From Dorea sp. 5-2 (lineage in GTDB: Bacteria; Bacillota; Clostridia; Lachnospirales; Lachnospiraceae): a stretch of DNA of 64,000 bases. The stretch lies in the NCBI RefSeq assembly GCF_000403455.2, contig NZ_KE159715.1, positions 1-64,000 on the forward strand, in the 5' to 3' direction. The notes under the pieces were generated by a model, which was not told the DNA's origin, did no database searches, and saw only the letters and a list, made by a program, of their open reading frames with translations. The translations under genes and the position numbers were made by a program. This document shows positions 44,901-54,400 of this stretch, piece by piece. Every line of letters starts with the position of its first letter. Position 1 is the stretch's first letter.

Positions 44901-47295
44901 CGGCGTACAGGTTCCAAGGCTCGACCTTTACCAGGTGAGCGACCCTGCAGAGCGCCTGAGCCGGGCGGCAGCGTATATCGGGCAGCTTGACGAATATGTG
45001 AATGGTATGGAGGCAAGGCATGAGGAAGCCCACAAGAATTCCGAGAATGATGGGGTTGCCGGACATGATTTTGACCCACAAAACTGTATCCTGGGCGCGG
45101 CCGATATCATGCTGGATACGATGCTTCTCTCCCTTCCGGCGAAGCAGATCCGGGACGGAGCCGGCGGAGGAAGTATAGAAGAGCGGGCGCAGAAGCTCGT
45201 GACGTCAATGGACGCTATGGAAGGCATGATGGGGTTATTCTATCAGCACAAAGGCTTGAATAACAGCGCGCCGGAGGTGAAAGACCGGATTCCGGCTACG
45301 CATCTGAATATACGTTATCAGAGGATGTTCGCCGGGGCGTTCATGTATGCGGCAGGTAATCATATCGGTATTGAATGGCCTGAGACAAAGGGTATGATGG
45401 GCGGAGTCCCGGTACAATCTGACGAGAACGGCAAATATGTGAGCGGAGGATACTTCGGATGGGGGATCGCCCATGAGATCGGGCATTGTATCAACCAGGG
45501 AGCTTACGCGTACGCCGAGGTTACCAACAATTACTATTCCGTACTTGCGCAGGCGAAGGATACGAATGACTCGGTACGTTTTCAGTACAGTAATGTATAT
45601 GACAAAGTCACGTCCGGTACGAAAGGAAACGCTTCTAATGTGTTTACGCAGTTAGGTATGTACTGGCAGCTGCATCTGGCGTATGACGACGGAATGAACT
45701 TCAAGACCTATCCGGCTTATGATCAGCAGCTTAACAGCCTGTTCTTTGCAAGGGTGGACACCTACGCAAGAACGCCGGCAAAGGCGCCGGCTCCGGGCGG
45801 TGTGGCGCTTACGCTTTCGGGCGACTCAGATCAGAAGCTGATGCGTCTGTCCTGCGCTGCGGCGCAGAAGAATATCCTGGAATTCTTCGAACGATGGGGA
45901 AAGACTCCGGATCAGGATACGGTGAAGTATGCGGAGCAGTTCCCGAAAGAGACAAGAGCGATCTATTATGTGGATGATAATTCCAGAGTATACCGGACGG
46001 CCGGAAGCGGAAGTATCCTTGGTACGGAAGGTAAGATAGAGGCAGTCGGAGACGGTACGGCGGCGGTTCTGGATGCGAATGCGGCGAACAGGGTAGATAT
46101 TACGCTGAGTTCTAAGAACATTAATACGGATGATATCCTGGGATATGAGATCGTACGCTGCATGATCTCGAACGGAGATGTCGAGAAAGAATCGGTAGGA
46201 TTCACAACCGGAAATCAGTTCACGGACGTCGTGACGACGATCAACAACCGGGTTATAACGTATGAGATCACATTGATCGATAAATATCTGAACCGTTCCG
46301 CAGTGAAGACGCTGCCCGCGCTTAAGATCAGCCACAACGGCGAGATCGGTAAGGAGGACTGGACGGTCAGCACAAAGAATATAACGGCTACGAATGTACC
46401 GTCTGCAGGAATTGGTAATGACGATACGCCTTGCGGACCGGAAGTAGAGGCTGCGATTAAGAAAGCCGTAGATAACGATCTGAATACGGAATTTACCGGA
46501 ACCGTGAATGAGAACGCGGAAGTATTGATCGAGTTCAACCGTCCGCTTATGATCTCCGGATTCCGATATCGGGCAGGCAGCGAAGATCCGGTGAAGGAAT
46601 ATGTCATCTATGTGAAAAATGAAGAAGACAACAGTTGGGCGGAAGCGGCGAAAGGAAGCTTTGCGTCAGAGGACGAAAGGATGGTACACTTCGGTAAAGA
46701 AGGCAGTGACAATATTGTATTGTACCGTACGTCTGCAGTGAAACTGGCGATCACCGGACAGACAGGAGAAGAGATCAGTATCGCGGAACTGGATGTACTG
46801 GGAGTGACCGGAGATAATGTTGAGTTCAGGTATATGCAGGATGGAGACGCGCAGAAGACACCGGTGATCGGTCGTCTGCAAAATGATCACCAGTATGGTG
46901 AGGAAGCGAAAGATACGATCCCCAAAGGCTCGATCGTCTTCACCGGAAGATACAAAGGCAATGCCGCGTATAACGTCGTGATCCTTTATGACCAGGACGG
47001 CAATATCGTCGGCGGTACGGACGAAGACGGTTCATTAAAAGCGGAGCAGGTCATATATACGGAGGATCCGCAAGATGAGGAGATACAGGATACCTACGAC
47101 GGAACGTGGATATACTGGATCACGCCGAAATCGGCTGAGGAAGAAGCGGCATTCCTTGAAAGCCTCAAACAGGTGCGTGCCGAACTGTACCGGGTAGACA
47201 ATGCATTAACCAACGAAGGCCAGAGGCTGGTGAGCGATACGAAGTTTGAGACGATGCCGGCAGAACTTCCGGACATACAGCTTGACGGCAAATAA
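41962..47295 (+). CDS. Secreted M60-type gluzincin metalloprotease with dockerin, FN3 and carbohydrate-binding modules
   Basis: This 1777-aa protein starts with a signal peptide (MKRIVSYLLAAVLVLGPCMSSYA) and an acidic Q/E/T-rich linker. Residues 205-262 form a type I dockerin-like pair of Ca loops: D209-x-N211-x-D213...D220 and D241-x-N243-x-D245...D252. Two FN3 domains lie at about 435-615 and an F5/8C-like module at about 620-790. The M60/enhancin-like domain spans about 880-1340 with HEIGH (H1171, E1172, H1175) and E1186. Another galactose-binding-like module is at about 1480-1620. M60 proteases cleave mucin-type glycoproteins. It has no C-terminal anchor, so surface attachment could be through the dockerin. 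Confidence 0.88.
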   Translation: MKRIVSYLLAAVLVLGPCMSSYATEPDRTQESMEPEKGQETENVGGEASSTGGEQQSTETQQDTDMQQDVDKEQDAGTLPVSGEEDTDENADESRQTEEASKDKGQVDVYIAQTLEWGSAVTFTVSLEGSEKKITLASAEDGEVQKGVTFGDLAAGTYNLKVSAPGFSDYTQQIKVEGWAYKVNLATGFLGGYGYTPEGIHPGVLLIGDVNGDRMITEEDETLLVDLIDAGEAVSGHEAADLNRDGKLDLTDLEYFAQGYKVEQDTVSFVELHVPGSAISQKAGDQTAADGALANLSTGEGSVTLKRADGAEISANTPVTLEFDIPQGESFPTGGIVIDSGEENPIRTASMDITYMDENAEHTITVSVAPEGVAQLLTAENVQVSSDGYGKILVNLGNQVAVKKVTLRITGMKKNNNLAEISKVEFVNDMEKRIPEPQRDIPKNLKAEAGNKKFTLEWEACSNVTGYEVLIEDEDKEQEIMAAKGPMLSVTSFGKDKLVNGKEYKVQVQSVNGAWRSGYCEPITVIPKADKVPAAPDSLKLTGGYRAIVASWKRMEDTDSYNLFYREEGAEGYTKVEGITANNYTIADLKDKTAYEVYVTGVNELGESKPSLTAKAETIDPDPAQMPKYKLINVAGEGEVSGHITGASIAKGTMQDSPLDEQAGTAWGTVDNNPISHYVFSSWDGGGYNALTNHGVTYEFDQAYEMDRIALQEVTPQSQHYGYVQVRYWDENGNEVLLDNSKVGIQRKTDSENRAYYLIKFQGPIKAKKIQFGLARSYVYGTISISEVYFYQYDPIEADIMALYQDDLHTVLREDVTQDTIDGLRARINTPDEASGEYHPDKTYLERELKTAEDILNSKLTESVRIYNAITTQDLNVGRGFGGLNAWQPIGATAAAGEEITVYVGHNTKRTGENTNLQLVSTQYHAESDGLAKVVATLKVGRNDITIPKISSTNVESGGALYVQYTGNRADDDYAVRVSGGVQVPRLDLYQVSDPAERLSRAAAYIGQLDEYVNGMEARHEEAHKNSENDGVAGHDFDPQNCILGAADIMLDTMLLSLPAKQIRDGAGGGSIEERAQKLVTSMDAMEGMMGLFYQHKGLNNSAPEVKDRIPATHLNIRYQRMFAGAFMYAAGNHIGIEWPETKGMMGGVPVQSDENGKYVSGGYFGWGIAHEIGHCINQGAYAYAEVTNNYYSVLAQAKDTNDSVRFQYSNVYDKVTSGTKGNASNVFTQLGMYWQLHLAYDDGMNFKTYPAYDQQLNSLFFARVDTYARTPAKAPAPGGVALTLSGDSDQKLMRLSCAAAQKNILEFFERWGKTPDQDTVKYAEQFPKETRAIYYVDDNSRVYRTAGSGSILGTEGKIEAVGDGTAAVLDANAANRVDITLSSKNINTDDILGYEIVRCMISNGDVEKESVGFTTGNQFTDVVTTINNRVITYEITLIDKYLNRSAVKTLPALKISHNGEIGKEDWTVSTKNITATNVPSAGIGNDDTPCGPEVEAAIKKAVDNDLNTEFTGTVNENAEVLIEFNRPLMISGFRYRAGSEDPVKEYVIYVKNEEDNSWAEAAKGSFASEDERMVHFGKEGSDNIVLYRTSAVKLAITGQTGEEISIAELDVLGVTGDNVEFRYMQDGDAQKTPVIGRLQNDHQYGEEAKDTIPKGSIVFTGRYKGNAAYNVVILYDQDGNIVGGTDEDGSLKAEQVIYTEDPQDEEIQDTYDGTWIYWITPKSAEEEAAFLESLKQVRAELYRVDNALTNEGQRLVSDTKFETMPAELPDIQLDGK

Positions 47296-47316
47296 CAGCG
47301 ATAAAAGGAGTAGAAC

Positions 47317-48282
47317 ATGAAGAAATATTTATTAAGAATGATCATGGCAGTGTTCGTATTTATCGCGATGCTGCCGGTTAAGGTACTTGCCGTGGAGTCG
47401 GCAATAGAAGTGACGGGTAAGGATACGGGGACAGCTTCGGTGAAGCTGACCCTTCCGAACGCGGCGTCAGAAGGGATATCGACTTTCAGTCTGAGCCTGA
47501 TGCTTGAACCGACGGACGGAGGAATCAATATGGATGAGATCGTATCCGGAGTGGAATTTGGAGACAGGATCAAGCAGGAGGCGAAAGTACAAACTTCCCG
47601 TTCCCATCAGGGGAAGATGCTGAATATCTATGTTGCGGGTATTGCCCCCCTCTTTACGGCAGGCGCCGACGGAGATACTCTGGAGGTGGGCGAGGTATAT
47701 ATGAGGAACGCAGCGGGAGAGAATGTTCCGTTCCGGATTGATGTCGGGAAGAGTGAATTCAGTGTAGTACGGGGAAGGACTACGGTCAAGATCGGAGAAG
47801 ACGATCTGAATAACAGCTCGGGAGGCACGCTGATCCCTCCGGAAGAGCCAGATCCTTCGGAAGAGCCAGATCCTCCGGCAGAGCCTGTGGATCCGGAGAT
47901 CCAGGCTGTAAGAGAACAGCTTAAGGCGCTGTTAGAGAAGGCGGAAAGTATACCGGAGGGGAACAGGACGCCATCCCTGCAGGCAGCGATCGATAAAGCA
48001 AAGAGTGTATTGGAGAACCCTGACGCTACATTAGAAGAGTTGAAGGCAGCCCTTCTGGAGCTGGAAAATGAGTTGGCGCTTTACGGGTCGACGGTAGGTT
48101 CTGAAAATCAGACGGAGGATACCGGGAGAGCTCAGGCGCGGCAGAACCAGAGGCAGAACGGGACGCCCCCTGCCGCCAAGACAGGCGATACGGATCCGGT
48201 TATACCATATGCTGTGATGATCGTGCTGTGCGCGGCGGTGCTTGGCGCGGTTGGATGGCATAGACGCAGAGCAGCCGGATAG
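47317..48282 (+). CDS. Wall-anchored surface protein with possible cohesin-like domain
   Basis: This 321-aa protein has a signal peptide (1-26), a beta-rich domain (about 28-160) whose pattern (VKLTLPNAASEGISTFSLSL, then GKMLNIYVAGIAPLF and LEVGEVYM) recalls cohesin/carbohydrate-binding folds, a P/E-rich spacer (172-192), a helical FIVAR-like segment (193-256) and a C-terminal sorting signal: AAKTGD (286-291), hydrophobic 297-314, RRR. The motif departs from LPxTG. It starts 21 bp after the M60 gene, so the two are co-transcribed. A scaffold for the dockerin-bearing protease is inferred, not proven. Confidence 0.7.
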   Translation: MKKYLLRMIMAVFVFIAMLPVKVLAVESAIEVTGKDTGTASVKLTLPNAASEGISTFSLSLMLEPTDGGINMDEIVSGVEFGDRIKQEAKVQTSRSHQGKMLNIYVAGIAPLFTAGADGDTLEVGEVYMRNAAGENVPFRIDVGKSEFSVVRGRTTVKIGEDDLNNSSGGTLIPPEEPDPSEEPDPPAEPVDPEIQAVREQLKALLEKAESIPEGNRTPSLQAAIDKAKSVLENPDATLEELKAALLELENELALYGSTVGSENQTEDTGRAQARQNQRQNGTPPAAKTGDTDPVIPYAVMIVLCAAVLGAVGWHRRRAAG

Positions 48283-48286
48283 AAGC

Positions 48287-48331
48287 CGTGCTGTGCGCGG
48301 CGGTGTTTGGTGCGGCTGGATGGCATAGGCG
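48287..48331 (+). repeat. Downstream partial duplicate of the anchored gene's 3' end
   Basis: These 45 bp match 48222-48266, the membrane-anchor codons of the preceding gene, at 41 of 45 positions (65-bp offset). This is a leftover of a tandem duplication or of a deleted related gene. Confidence 0.75.
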
Positions 48332-48354
48332 AATAGCATAAGAGACAGGATAGG

Positions 48355-48398
48355 AGGCTGTTGTAAAGTGGCAGAAGCTCTGCATTTTACAACAGCCT
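48355..48398 (+). terminator. Strong hairpin terminator after the surface-protein operon
   Basis: AGGCTGTTGTAAA pairs exactly with TTTACAACAGCCT; a nested GCAGA-AGC-TCTGC extends it, and TT follows. Confidence 0.75.
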
Positions 48399-48481
48399 TT
48401 GCAAATGTACGGCATAGATCCGGGAAGAATGTGCATACTATTAGTAAGAAGACTTGTCTTGCTGAAAGGAGCACATGGAAC

Positions 48482-48649
48482 ATGAAAGAATTGAAGTTGG
48501 ATCTTTTGCCGGGTAATCTGTATGCGGCAAAGAAGAGGGCAGAGCAGCAGAAGGATAAAGGGAAGAAGAGTTGCGAGCAGAAGAATATCGTTAGACTTGT
48601 GGAGATATCTGCAAAGACAGAATATACGGATGACGGAGAGAACGAATGA
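48482..48649 (+). CDS. Small basic hypothetical protein, 55 aa
   Basis: The ORF starts at ATG 48482 (AAAGGAG upstream) and encodes a lysine-rich soluble peptide beginning MKELKLDLLPGNLYAAKKR. Its last four bases overlap the dus start (ATGA), so it is probably translationally coupled to dus. No family was recognised. The longer frame to 48368 runs back through the terminator and is unlikely. Confidence 0.5.
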   Translation: MKELKLDLLPGNLYAAKKRAEQQKDKGKKSCEQKNIVRLVEISAKTEYTDDGENE

Positions 48650-49578
48650 GATATTATCTTGCCCCGTTAGAAGGGGTTACTACGCATATATTCCGAAGGG
48701 TGTACCATACATGTTTTCCTTCTATGGATAAGTATTTTACGCCCTTTTTTTCACCGCATTCCAAGCGTGGATTTACGGCGAAAGAGGAAGCGGAGATCTT
48801 GCCGGAGAATCATAGAGGAATGCGGCTGATCCCGCAGATCCTGACAAACCAGGCAGAGGGGTTCCTGCAGACGGCGGAGAAACTGGCGTATTATGGATAC
48901 GATGAGGTCAATCTGAATCTGGGATGCCCGTCGAAGACGGTTGTCTCGAAGGGAAGAGGTTCCGGGTTCCTTGCTTATCCGGATGAACTGGATCGTTTCC
49001 TGGATGAGGTCTTTAAGGGGGCGAAGGTGAGGATCTCGATCAAGACGAGGATTGGAAAAGACGATCCGGGAGAATTCCCGAGACTCCTTGAGATATATAA
49101 CCAGTATCCGCTTGAAGAATTGATCATCCATCCCAGGCTGCAGACTGATTATTATAAGAATGTGCCTGATCTGGATGCATTTGAAGAAGCCGTACGAAAG
49201 AGCCGGAATCCATTGTGTTACAATGGGGATATCCGTACCGTGCAGGATGCGGAAGGGATAGCGGCGCGATTCCCGTTGGCGCCGGCGTGCATGATCGGGA
49301 GAGGCATGATCGCCAATCCGGGGCTTCTTTGCGAGATCCGGGGGACGGGCGCTGCGGATCGTGACGCGGTCCGTAAGTTCCATGATCTGTTGTATGAAGA
49401 ATATCGAAGGGTCAATATGGGCGACAGAAACGTGCTGTTTAAGATGAAAGAGATCTGGAGCTATCTTGGCGCGCTTTTTCCAGGATGTGAGAAGCAGCTG
49501 AAACGAATCCGAAAGGCGGAAAAAGCAGACAGGTATGAAGAGGCGGTAAAAGAATGCTTCGATCAGCGGCAGGAGTAA
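48646..49578 (+). CDS. tRNA-dihydrouridine synthase family protein
   Basis: This 310-aa TIM-barrel flavoprotein has the Dus start YYLAPLEGVTTHIFRRVY, the NLNLGCPSKTV motif with the general-acid C94, IKTRIG and CYNGDIRTVQDAEG FMN-binding segments and GRGMIANPGLL. It reduces uridine to dihydrouridine in tRNA using FMN. Which Dus class is not resolved. It overlaps the upstream 55-aa ORF by 4 bp. Confidence 0.9.
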   Translation: MRYYLAPLEGVTTHIFRRVYHTCFPSMDKYFTPFFSPHSKRGFTAKEEAEILPENHRGMRLIPQILTNQAEGFLQTAEKLAYYGYDEVNLNLGCPSKTVVSKGRGSGFLAYPDELDRFLDEVFKGAKVRISIKTRIGKDDPGEFPRLLEIYNQYPLEELIIHPRLQTDYYKNVPDLDAFEEAVRKSRNPLCYNGDIRTVQDAEGIAARFPLAPACMIGRGMIANPGLLCEIRGTGAADRDAVRKFHDLLYEEYRRVNMGDRNVLFKMKEIWSYLGALFPGCEKQLKRIRKAEKADRYEEAVKECFDQRQE

Positions 49579-49622
49579 GAGAACAAAAATAAAGAGAGAG
49601 AAACAGGAAGGAGAAAAAGAAC

Positions 49623-50114
49623 ATGGAAGATCAGAAAAAGAGAGTATATGATGCGTTGGACAAGCTTAAGATCAAATATGAGGTGGTAGAGCATGAACCG
49701 GTACATACAATGGAGGATATGGACAGACTTGGACTGCCGGAGAAAGGGACGCTATGCAAGAACCTGTTCCTGAGGGATTCGAAGGGAAAGCGGCATTTCC
49801 TGGTGACTTGTGAAGAAAGTAAGAAAGTAGACCTGAAAGCGTTGGGCAGACAGTTGGGAGGCGGGAACTTAAGTTTCGCTTCGGAAGACCGTCTGGAGAA
49901 ATATCTTGGGCTTAAGCAGGGAAGCGTCTCTCCCTTTGGGTTGATGAATGATACGGATCATGCAGTCGAGTTCTTCATTGACAAAGATCTGAGCAGATGT
50001 AAGAGCCTTGGGATCCATCCGCTTGAGAATACGGCGACCGTGTTCCTTTCTTTTAAGGACTTGGATAAATTCTTGTGGGATCTGGATGTAGATGTGGTAA
50101 AAGTTAAATTATAG
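49623..50114 (+). CDS. ProX-type aminoacyl-tRNA deacylase (YbaK family)
   Basis: This 163-aa protein is a free-standing YbaK/INS editing domain. It has EVVEHEPVHTMEDMDRLGL near 20-38, the catalytic-lysine stretch KGTLCKNLFLRDSKGKR, and GSVSPFGLMNDTD near 100. The ProX/PrdX group hydrolyses Ala-tRNA(Pro) mischarged by ProRS. The start follows AAGGAGAAAAAGAAC. It is alone, 44 bp after dus, with the same orientation. Confidence 0.9.
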   Translation: MEDQKKRVYDALDKLKIKYEVVEHEPVHTMEDMDRLGLPEKGTLCKNLFLRDSKGKRHFLVTCEESKKVDLKALGRQLGGGNLSFASEDRLEKYLGLKQGSVSPFGLMNDTDHAVEFFIDKDLSRCKSLGIHPLENTATVFLSFKDLDKFLWDLDVDVVKVKL

Positions 50115-50211
50115 TTTGTTTATACTTTTTTAATTGCATATTTTCCAGATGAGAAGTAGAATAGTCTAAGTATCTGACAGAAGATAAATGTATTGGTACA
50201 GAAAGGCGAAG

Positions 50212-51159
50212 ATGAATATGGAACAGTGGAACAGACAGGGGACGCCTGCGACGCCGCCGGAGAGCTACGGTAAGCGTGTCTGGCATATATGGGGTCCGAT
50301 CGTGATAAAGTGGGTAATAGGGATCGGCGTCAGTTCGATCGCTATGGGAGTGCTGACGATGATGTATGTGATGGCGGATCAGGACGCCGCCATGACGGCG
50401 ATGCAGAGTGAAGATCAGATGATGGAGCTATACGGAAGGATCATGGAGAAGTATGTCAGTTTTGCTGCGATGATAGAAGCAGTGGGCGCGGTCATAACGA
50501 TTCCGATCATGTGGTATTTCTTCCATAAAGACCGTGTGAAAGAGCGGCAAATGGGGATGATACCGAATAAGAAGGCGCCTGTCTGGAAGTATGGGGCGGG
50601 CATCCTGATGGCGGCGGCGCTGAGCCTGGGGCTTAATAATCTGATCATCATAGGGAATCTGTCCGCGGTGAGTGAAGCTTACGAGTCAACGATGGAAGCG
50701 CTCTATTCGGCTCCGATCCTGGTTCAGGTTATATCACTGGCGGTCCTGGTGCCGATCAGCGAGGAGCTTGTATTCCGGGGACTTCTCTTTAAGCGTTTGA
50801 GGGAAAAGGGGACCTATATACAGGCAGCGATGTATTCGGCAGTGGTATTCGGATTGCTGCACGGGAATCTGGTCCAGATGCTCTATGGATTTATCCTGGG
50901 TATGATGCTGAGTTACCTCTGTGAAAAATATGGTTCGGTCAAAGCGCCGATCGCTGCTCACATCGCTATGAATCTGTTGTCTGTGGCGGCGACGGAATTT
51001 AAGCTGGCAGACTGGATGATGGAAAGTAAGATGCGGATCGGAGTTATCACGATCGTGTGCGCGTTCATCGCTTCAACCATGTTTGTATTTGTGCAGCGGA
51101 TCGAAGAGAAGCCGGATGTGCCTGGTACGTCTGAGGAAAATGAAGGAGTTGTCGCTTGA
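50212..51159 (+). CDS. CPBP family intramembrane glutamic protease
   Basis: This protein of about 315 aa has some eight hydrophobic segments and the Abi/CAAX-protease motifs: E184-E185-x3-R189 in PISEELVFRGLLF, FGLLHGN with H217, and IAAHIAMN with H250 and N254. It cleaves within the membrane; family roles include prenyl-protein maturation, bacteriocin immunity and regulated proteolysis. The start is uncertain among ATGs at 50188, 50212 and 50218; AAAGGCG precedes the latter two. A terminator hairpin follows at 51143. Confidence 0.88.
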   Translation: MNMEQWNRQGTPATPPESYGKRVWHIWGPIVIKWVIGIGVSSIAMGVLTMMYVMADQDAAMTAMQSEDQMMELYGRIMEKYVSFAAMIEAVGAVITIPIMWYFFHKDRVKERQMGMIPNKKAPVWKYGAGILMAAALSLGLNNLIIIGNLSAVSEAYESTMEALYSAPILVQVISLAVLVPISEELVFRGLLFKRLREKGTYIQAAMYSAVVFGLLHGNLVQMLYGFILGMMLSYLCEKYGSVKAPIAAHIAMNLLSVAATEFKLADWMMESKMRIGVITIVCAFIASTMFVFVQRIEEKPDVPGTSEENEGVVA

Positions 51160-51179
51160 TATGGCGGCAGCTCCTTTCT
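51143..51179 (+). terminator. Terminator after the CPBP protease
   Basis: AAGGAGTTGTCGC pairs with GCGGCAGCTCCTT (two G-U pairs), followed by TCTT. It overlaps the stop codon. Confidence 0.65.
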
Positions 51180-51295
51180 TAGTACATCATTGCATTGATC
51201 CTTAAGTAATAAGCGCTTGCTGTCCTTGCCGTCTGCATGCCTTCGAACCTTATGTTTCGCTGGTCTGCTTCTTCGATAGTATGTGTATAAAAGCC
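51179..51295 (-). pseudogene. Short C-terminal-like ORF remnant
   Basis: On the minus strand a 38-codon open frame, bounded upstream by TGA, ends with the peptide MQTARTASAYYLRINAMMY. The codons look coding-like, but there is no start site with a ribosome binding site. Either it is a gene fragment or a chance frame; no family was recognised. It lies between the CPBP gene and the gltB promoter. Confidence 0.3.
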
Positions 51296-51432
51296 TCAAC
51301 GTAGCCCGCTGCACCATCGGAAATGATGAGATATTGTATATGTAATAAAGTGAAATGTATAGAAAATACGCTTAAATACAAGGAGAAATAAAGAATTGAC
51401 AAATAATCTGACAATTACAGAAAAAGTTTATA

Positions 51433-51461
51433 TTTACAACCTCGAAAAAAAGTAGTATAGT
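51433..51461 (+). promoter_or_regulatory. Promoter of gltBD
   Basis: TTTACA (51433-51438), 17-bp spacer, TATAGT (51456-51461), about 30 bp before the gltB start codon. A TTGACA at 51396 has no good -10 partner. The remaining AT-rich upstream region shows no recognisable riboswitch. Confidence 0.65.
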
Positions 51462-51490
51462 AAGAAAAAAGTAGAGAAAGGGACAGACAT

Positions 51491-54400
51491 ATGAGTGAGC
51501 AGATGATAAGCGGCGACGCCGGATTGTATCGTCCGCAGTTTGAGCATGATAACTGCGGGATCGGAGCGGTCGTCAATATCAAAGGACGTAAAAGCCATAG
51601 TACGGTGGCGGACGCCTTGAAGATTGTGGAGAATTTAGAGCATAGAGCCGGCAAGGATGCCGAGGGCAAGACAGGCGATGGAGTGGGGATCCTGTTACAG
51701 ATCTCGCACAGGTTTTTCACCAAAGTCTGCGAGCCTCTCGGCATTTTTTTAGGTTCGGAGAGAGATTACGGGGTGGGGATGTTCTTCTTTCCGCAGGATG
51801 AATTGAAGCGGAATCAGGCAAAGAAGATCTTCGAAGTGATCGTGAAGAAGGAAGGGATGGATTTCCTGGGATGGAGAGAGACGCCGGTGAGGCCGGAAGT
51901 GCTTGGAAGCCGTGCGGCGGCGTGTATGCCGTATATAATGCAGGGATTCATCAGACGTCCGAAGAAGACAGAAAGAGGAATGGACTTTGACAGGCGTCTC
52001 TATGTGGTGCGCCGTGTCTTCGAACAGAGCAGTGACGATACTTATGTGGCGTCACTGTCAAGCAGGACGATCGCTTATAAGGGGATGTTCCTGGTGGGGC
52101 AGCTCCGTCCGTTTTTTGAAGATCTTAAGGACAAGGATTATGAATCGGCGATCGCGCTGGTGCATTCCAGATTCAGTACCAATACCAACCCAAGCTGGGA
52201 ACGCGCACATCCGAATCGGTTTATCGTACATAACGGAGAGATCAATACGATCCGCGGGAATGCAGATAAGATGCGTGCCAGGGAAGAGAATATGGAGTCC
52301 GAGCATCTGAAAGGAGAATTGCATAAAGTCCTTCCGGCGATCAACAGCTCTGGTTCGGATTCGGCGATGTTGGATAATGCGATCGAGTTCATGGTCATGA
52401 GCGGGATGGATCTGCCGCTTGCAGTCATGATCGCGATCCCCGAGCCTTGGGCGAATACGAAGAGTATGTCCCGGAAGAAGAAGGATTTCTACCAGTATTA
52501 TGCGACGATGATGGAACCATGGGACGGGCCTGCGTCGATCTTGTTCAGCGACGGAGACTGCATGGGAGCTGTCCTTGACAGGAATGGGCTTCGCCCTTCC
52601 AGATATTATATTACGGATGATGACACGCTGATCCTTTCTTCAGAGGTAGGAGTCCTTGATATCCATCCGGGTAAGATCCGGATCAAAGAACGCCTGCATC
52701 CGGGAAAGATGCTTCTGGTGGATACGGTGCAGGGCAAGATGATCGACGATGATGAACTGAAAGAACTCTATGCAGGCAGACAGCCTTATGGAGAGTGGCT
52801 GGACAGTAATCTGGTAGAGCTTGAGAATCTGAAGATACCGAACAAGAAGGTTCCGGCATATACCCCGGAGGAATGCAGGAGGCTGCAGAAGGCGTTCGGA
52901 TATTCTTATGAGGAAGTTAAGAGTTCCATTCTTGCAATGGCGCTGAATGGTTCGGAAGGAACTGCGGCAATGGGGATCGACGCGCCGCTTTCTGTATTGT
53001 CAGATAAGCATCATGATCTGTTCGGATATTTCAAGCAGCTGTTCGCACAGGTTACGAATCCCCCGATCGATGCGATACGTGAAGAGATCGTCACATCGAC
53101 GACGGTCTATATCGGAGCGGACGGAAACCTTCTGAAAGAGAGGGAAGAGAACTGCAGGATGCTCAAGGTGGAGCACCCGATCCTTACCAATACGGATCTT
53201 CTGAAGATCAAGAATATGAAAGAAGACGGATTCAAGGTAGCGGAGATCCCTATCGTATATTATAAGAACTCAGGGCTTGAGAAAGCTATGGATTATCTGT
53301 TCATCGAGGTGGACCGCGCCATCAGGGAAGGCGCGAATATCCTGATCCTGACGGACAGAGGGGTAGATGAATACCATGTCGCCATGCCGTCCCTTCTGGC
53401 GTTGTCGGGGCTTCAGCAGCACCTGGTAAGGACGAAGAAGCGTACTTCTGTGGCGATCATCCTGGAGACCGGAGAGCCAAGGGAGGTACATCATTTTGCC
53501 ACGCTGTTGGGATATGGAGCGTGTGCGGTCAATCCGTATCTTGCCCATGAGTCCATCAAGCTTCTGATCGAAAGCGATATGCTGCAGAAGGATTATTATG
53601 CCGCAGTGGCGGATTACAATCACGCGATCCTGCATGGTATCGTGAAGATCGCGTCGAAGATGGGGATCTCCACCATCCAGTCTTATCAGGGGGCGAAGAT
53701 CTTCGAGGCGATCGGGCTTAAGGAAGCGTTCATACAGAAATATTTCACGGATACGGTCAGCCGCGTGGGCGGGATCGGGATCGAAGAGATCTCGGAAGAT
53801 TATGTGGCGCGTCATTCCCAGGCGTTCGATCCGCTGGGGCTTGAAGTAGATCTGACGCTTGACAGTATCGGCCAGCATAAGTCAAAGAGCGGCGGAGAGC
53901 GGCATCTTTATAATCCGCAGACCATCCATATGCTCCAACAGGCGACCAGGCGGGGAGATTACGGGATGTTCCGGCAGTATACGGAGATGGTGAACGCGGA
54001 AGGAGAGCAGATCAACCTCCGGGGACAGCTGGAATTCAATTATCCGAAGAAGGGAGTCCCGATCGAAGAAGTAGAGAGCGTGGATTCTATTGTGACCAGA
54101 TTCAAGACGGGAGCCATGTCTTACGGATCCATTTCCAAGGAAGCGCATGAGACCCTGGCGATCGCAATGAACCGTCTTCATGGCAAGTCGAACAGCGGTG
54201 AGGGCGGCGAGGAGATCGAACGTCTGGACAGTGACAGGTGTTCTGCGATCAAGCAAGTGGCGTCCGGGCGTTTTGGCGTGACAAGCCGGTATCTGGTCAG
54301 CGCGAAGGAGATCCAGATCAAGATGGCGCAGGGAGCCAAACCGGGCGAGGGAGGGCATCTTCCTGGCAATAAGGTGTATCCCTGGATTGCCAATACGCGC

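Noticed and set aside
51396..51424. Alternative gltB promoter with TTGACA at 51396
   Set aside because: The hexamer at the right distance (AGAAAA) is not a -10 box; the TTTACA/TATAGT pair downstream fits better.
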